DNA from: Ophiostoma sp. CBS 140.51
Lineage: Eukaryota > Ascomycota > Sordariomycetes > Ophiostomatales > Ophiostomataceae
Length of the DNA: 41,145 nt
Reading direction: 5' to 3'
Assembly (NCBI GenBank): GCA_029298735.1
Contig: JANSLP010000289.1
Coordinates: 1-41,145, forward strand
Under the pieces are notes generated by a model. That model was not told the origin of the DNA. It worked only from the letters and a program-made list of their open reading frames with translations, and ran no database searches. The position numbers were made by a program, and so were the translations under genes. Of this stretch, positions 38,337-41,145 are shown in pieces. Each line of letters opens with the position of its first letter. The first letter of the stretch is position 1.

Positions 38337-41145
38337 TTTGCGTCGGAAATGGCAAGGCCGTTGGAGGTTGGGTGAAGAGTGGGAAGAAGAGAGTGAGAGT
38401 TGCGCGGGTTCTTGTTTCTCCCTCTTTGTCCTTGCGGGCAGGGGTGAGACGAGGACGAAGATCTGGGGCCCGGTGGCGACAGTTGGGGCAGGAGACGGAG
38501 AAAGGAAGAAAGAAAATAGAAGAGGATCGAAAGAATCGAATGAATCGCGAGTGGTGATGGAGGGGGCGTGTGCGCAACAGACAAAGAACAGCTGCAACCG
38601 AGATGGAGTCTGGCTTTGCCTATCGTTGTCAACAAAAATTAGAACAAAAAAAATGTTAAAAAAAAAGGGTAAAAGAAAAATAGCAAGAGTAGGAAAGTGT
38701 CTGTTGGGACAGGGACATGAGGCCGGAATCGTGTTGTTTGCTTCGTGAGGAGCAGGGGTCCAGAGGGAGTTGCCAAAAGCGGACAAAAGTCGCCACAAGC
38801 GAGAAAGAATGGAATGAATCGAGAGAAGCGAGAAAATGAAGGACGGTAGACAAGGCTAAAAAAAAAAGAAGACGTACGCGCAATGAAACGCAGGCGATGC
38901 CTGCGAAGGAACAGCAGAACCAGCGATGCAGAGACGCAAAAAGTAACGATGTTCAGGCTCTGAGTTTTTGAGAGTGGTTCACGAATAGACGCGGCCTAGC
39001 TGCTGTTGGTTGTTGGGAGAGTGAGTGGCTCAGACTGATTGGTGGTTGCCAAATCTGGCCGTGAGTGCGCCTTGAATGCCGGATGGGTACGCCGTGTTTC
39101 TTCAGCAAGAAGCAGGCTGCGGCGTCGATGCAATGGTAGATGGGGGTCGTATACGGGCGTCTAAATGGCGACGGGATTGGTCAGTTGTCGACAGACGTCG
39201 AGTCTGCTGATACAGAAATGTGTTGCGAGAGTTGCTACTGCTGTCGGTGCGGCCATCTGTTTGTCCGCGGACGGCCTGGCATGGGGGCCATTCCTGCTTT
39301 ATCCGTCCTCGTTTCGAGTTGTATTTGCGGTATTCTGTTATTTCTATCCTGGTTCTGGAGGGTGTTGGTGTTCTTTTCTTGGCTGCAGATTGAGGTTGAG
39401 GTCGTGTTGCCGTTTGCGGATGCTGCGTGGGTGCCTTCCCGTCCGGCGGTTGCGCGGTGGCACAGTTGCGTGGGTTGTGTGCGCCTGTTTGATGTTTGTG
39501 GATGCGGTGCTGTTGGATGTGGTTGCGGATGTGGGGGATGGAGATGATGAGGTTGTAGTTTGCATCAATCTGAAGCCCGGGTTTTTGATTCTGGGGGGTT
39601 TCGTTGTTGCCGTGTATTGCTCCTTCCGCATGCTGCGCTGCGCCTTCCCGCTGTGGAAAAATGGTAGTAACATCAAGGTTCAGAAAAAAGTGGGACCCTG
39701 CTGTCATACGTCGTCTCGTCGTTCAGTTGTGGTCACGCCTGCCATTTTAACCCCGCACATGCCAACCCTCGTTGTAAACTCACAACTACACTCTATTTTC
39801 GCAGGCAGGTGCAATGCGCCACACTCTCCCAGAATGCGACAGGGTGCGCCTTCCGTAAAAAGGACCTTCCAGATTGGCTATTTTGAGATGCAGCCTTGAG
39901 CAACATCGAGCAACTTCATCTCAACTAACAACAGTAAACAACATCTCCTAAACAGGCGACAGGCGACAGACGACACCCACGGCAACAGCCACAGTGCGTG
40001 GGAGTGTGTGTTGCACCTGGTAAAAATAACCCGCATGCAGCCCATTTTCTGCAGGCTTTCATGCAGGCTCTTCATTTATGACGAAGCAAGTAACCCTATC
40101 CTTGCGGGAAGATCAAAAAGATGCGAAAAAGTGCCGACCGTTGCTCCCGCTGCACGACGCATATCAGACCGGGCCGCACTCGAACCAAAGATGGCAATAC
40201 GGTAATATAAGCTCGGATAATAGTTCTGTAATGCCAAGTGCATCGGCTTCCCAAAAGTGGCGACGAGACGCGATAGACGAGAGCTTTGAAGCGAACTTGA
40301 GGGCGAAGTCGAGGGAGGGTGTTAGGGTATCAGGCGCGTAGGTGCGTCTGTTAGTCTGACAATCGACCGGGGAAAAGAATGAAGGGAAGGAAGGGACGGA
40401 CGCTGTGAGACGGCACGGCAGGCAAAGGTCGATGGGGGCTCAAAAGTTTTGCGACAGGTTTGCTCGTTTTGCGCGCCAATAGACGAGCCGTCGCAAAACA
40501 AAAGCCCTCAATAAAGACGGCGGACGACGGACAAGTCGAAAGAGGCAAGAGACGCATGGCGGCCGGTTTGCGGCGTTGCAAGTTCGCGACAGGGTTGAAC
40601 ACAGTTCGGCCATGCGACCAGAGGCCCTTCCGGCACATTTTTAAGAAGATCAGACTAAAGCAAGCCATGGGCCGGCAAGATTGACAAGTGAACTGACAAG
40701 AGGCAGGAGACAGGAAGCGAGTAACGGCTTGCAAACATTGACTCAAATCCCTTCTCGTTTGTTCATCCATCGAATCCTTTCGACACACGCCCCTCCCTGC
40801 TTTCCACGGACCATTCAAAGTGCTCTTTTACTGTCTGTGCTTTTCTTGCTTCAGTGCTCTTTTTGCAAACATCCTGTACCCTGGTCGGGGGCCACAAGGC
40901 CCTTCCTTCCAACGGCTGAACCCGACGGTGCGGAAGTGCTGCAGGCAGCCCCACTTTAATTATGCAGCAATTCTGCGCGAACGACAGAGCACTTTAAGAA
41001 AGGGGCTAACAATATCTGGCCGTCTGGGGTGCTTCTACAACCTGCGAAGGAGAATGAAGAGACCGTGTTAAACGCCAAAAGATAAAATTAAAATAAGAGA
41101 TAAATTAAACGATGTTTAAAGAATACAAAACAATTTTATTGTCAA
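38337..41145. other. Upstream region of the F-box/LRR gene and right-edge intergenic DNA
   Basis: 2.8 kb without a supported gene. From 38337 to about 38880 the plus strand is purine-rich, so the F-box/LRR leader is C/U-rich. Overlapping frames on both strands at 39100-39900 (up to 244 codons) read as Cys/Val/Leu- or Asn/Thr/Gln-rich strings with no domain and are mutually antisense. ATTGG (CCAAT) words occur near 39031 and 39869. The last 90 bases are AT-rich and may start another gene's 3' region. Confidence 0.45.

Noticed and set aside
39102..39899. Overlapping 201-codon (minus) and 244-codon (plus) frames
   Set aside because: Mutually antisense, with biased composition (Asn/Gln/Thr versus Cys/Val/Leu), no domain and no splice or start support; most likely non-coding.
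40181..40260. GGTTCGAG-like B-box word on the minus strand suggesting a tRNA
   Set aside because: No cloverleaf could be formed: the flanking arms do not pair and no proper A-box lies at the right distance.

Overview
The window is nuclear DNA from a filamentous ascomycete, most likely a Sordariomycete. The reasons are long intron-poor genes, short introns with GTAAGT-like donors and CTAAC-type branch sites, serine- and acid-rich fungal insertions, pyrimidine-rich leaders, and a gene set (Cdc11/Nud1, ALG2, DOCK-type GEF, Atg27, HisRS, Mch1) typical of such genomes. An order such as Ophiostomatales is only a guess. I found no prokaryotic operon, CRISPR array, intact transposon, rRNA or convincing tRNA gene.

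Layout. A disordered nuclear-type protein gene (303-3077, minus) is divergent from a very large LRR scaffold gene of the septation initiation network, Cdc11/Nud1 type (3980-9949, plus). ALG2 mannosyltransferase (10443-12023, plus) follows. It converges on a type II membrane, glycosyltransferase-like protein (12389-14254, minus). After a 1.4 kb gap comes a 2.3-thousand-residue DOCK-family exchange factor (15675-22661, minus) with one in-frame 54-nt intron. A 3.5 kb divergent intergenic region leads to Atg27 (26161-27215, plus, one intron). Atg27 converges on histidyl-tRNA synthetase (27899-29835, minus, one intron, probably dual-targeted). HisRS shares a divergent promoter with an Mch1-like MFS transporter (30828-32948, plus). 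A 2 kb gap holds a decayed gene relic at about 34375-34880. An F-box-like/LRR protein gene follows (34975-38336, minus), whose model requires a 515-nt intron. The last 2.8 kb has no gene I can support.

The genes are a typical eukaryotic housekeeping mixture rather than one pathway: cell-cycle and septation signalling (Cdc11), N-glycan assembly (ALG2), Golgi-type glycosylation (putative), Rac/Rho-type GTPase signalling (DOCK), autophagy membrane traffic (Atg27), translation (HisRS) and transport (Mch1). The most useful non-trivial observations are the gene models that need splicing (F-box/LRR, Atg27, HisRS, DOCK), a perfect Gcn4/CPC1 site upstream of HisRS, two candidate HisRS start codons, an overlapping uORF on the DOCK gene, a perfect hairpin between ALG2 and its convergent neighbour, and the pseudogene relic. 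I did not find a convincing previously undescribed system.
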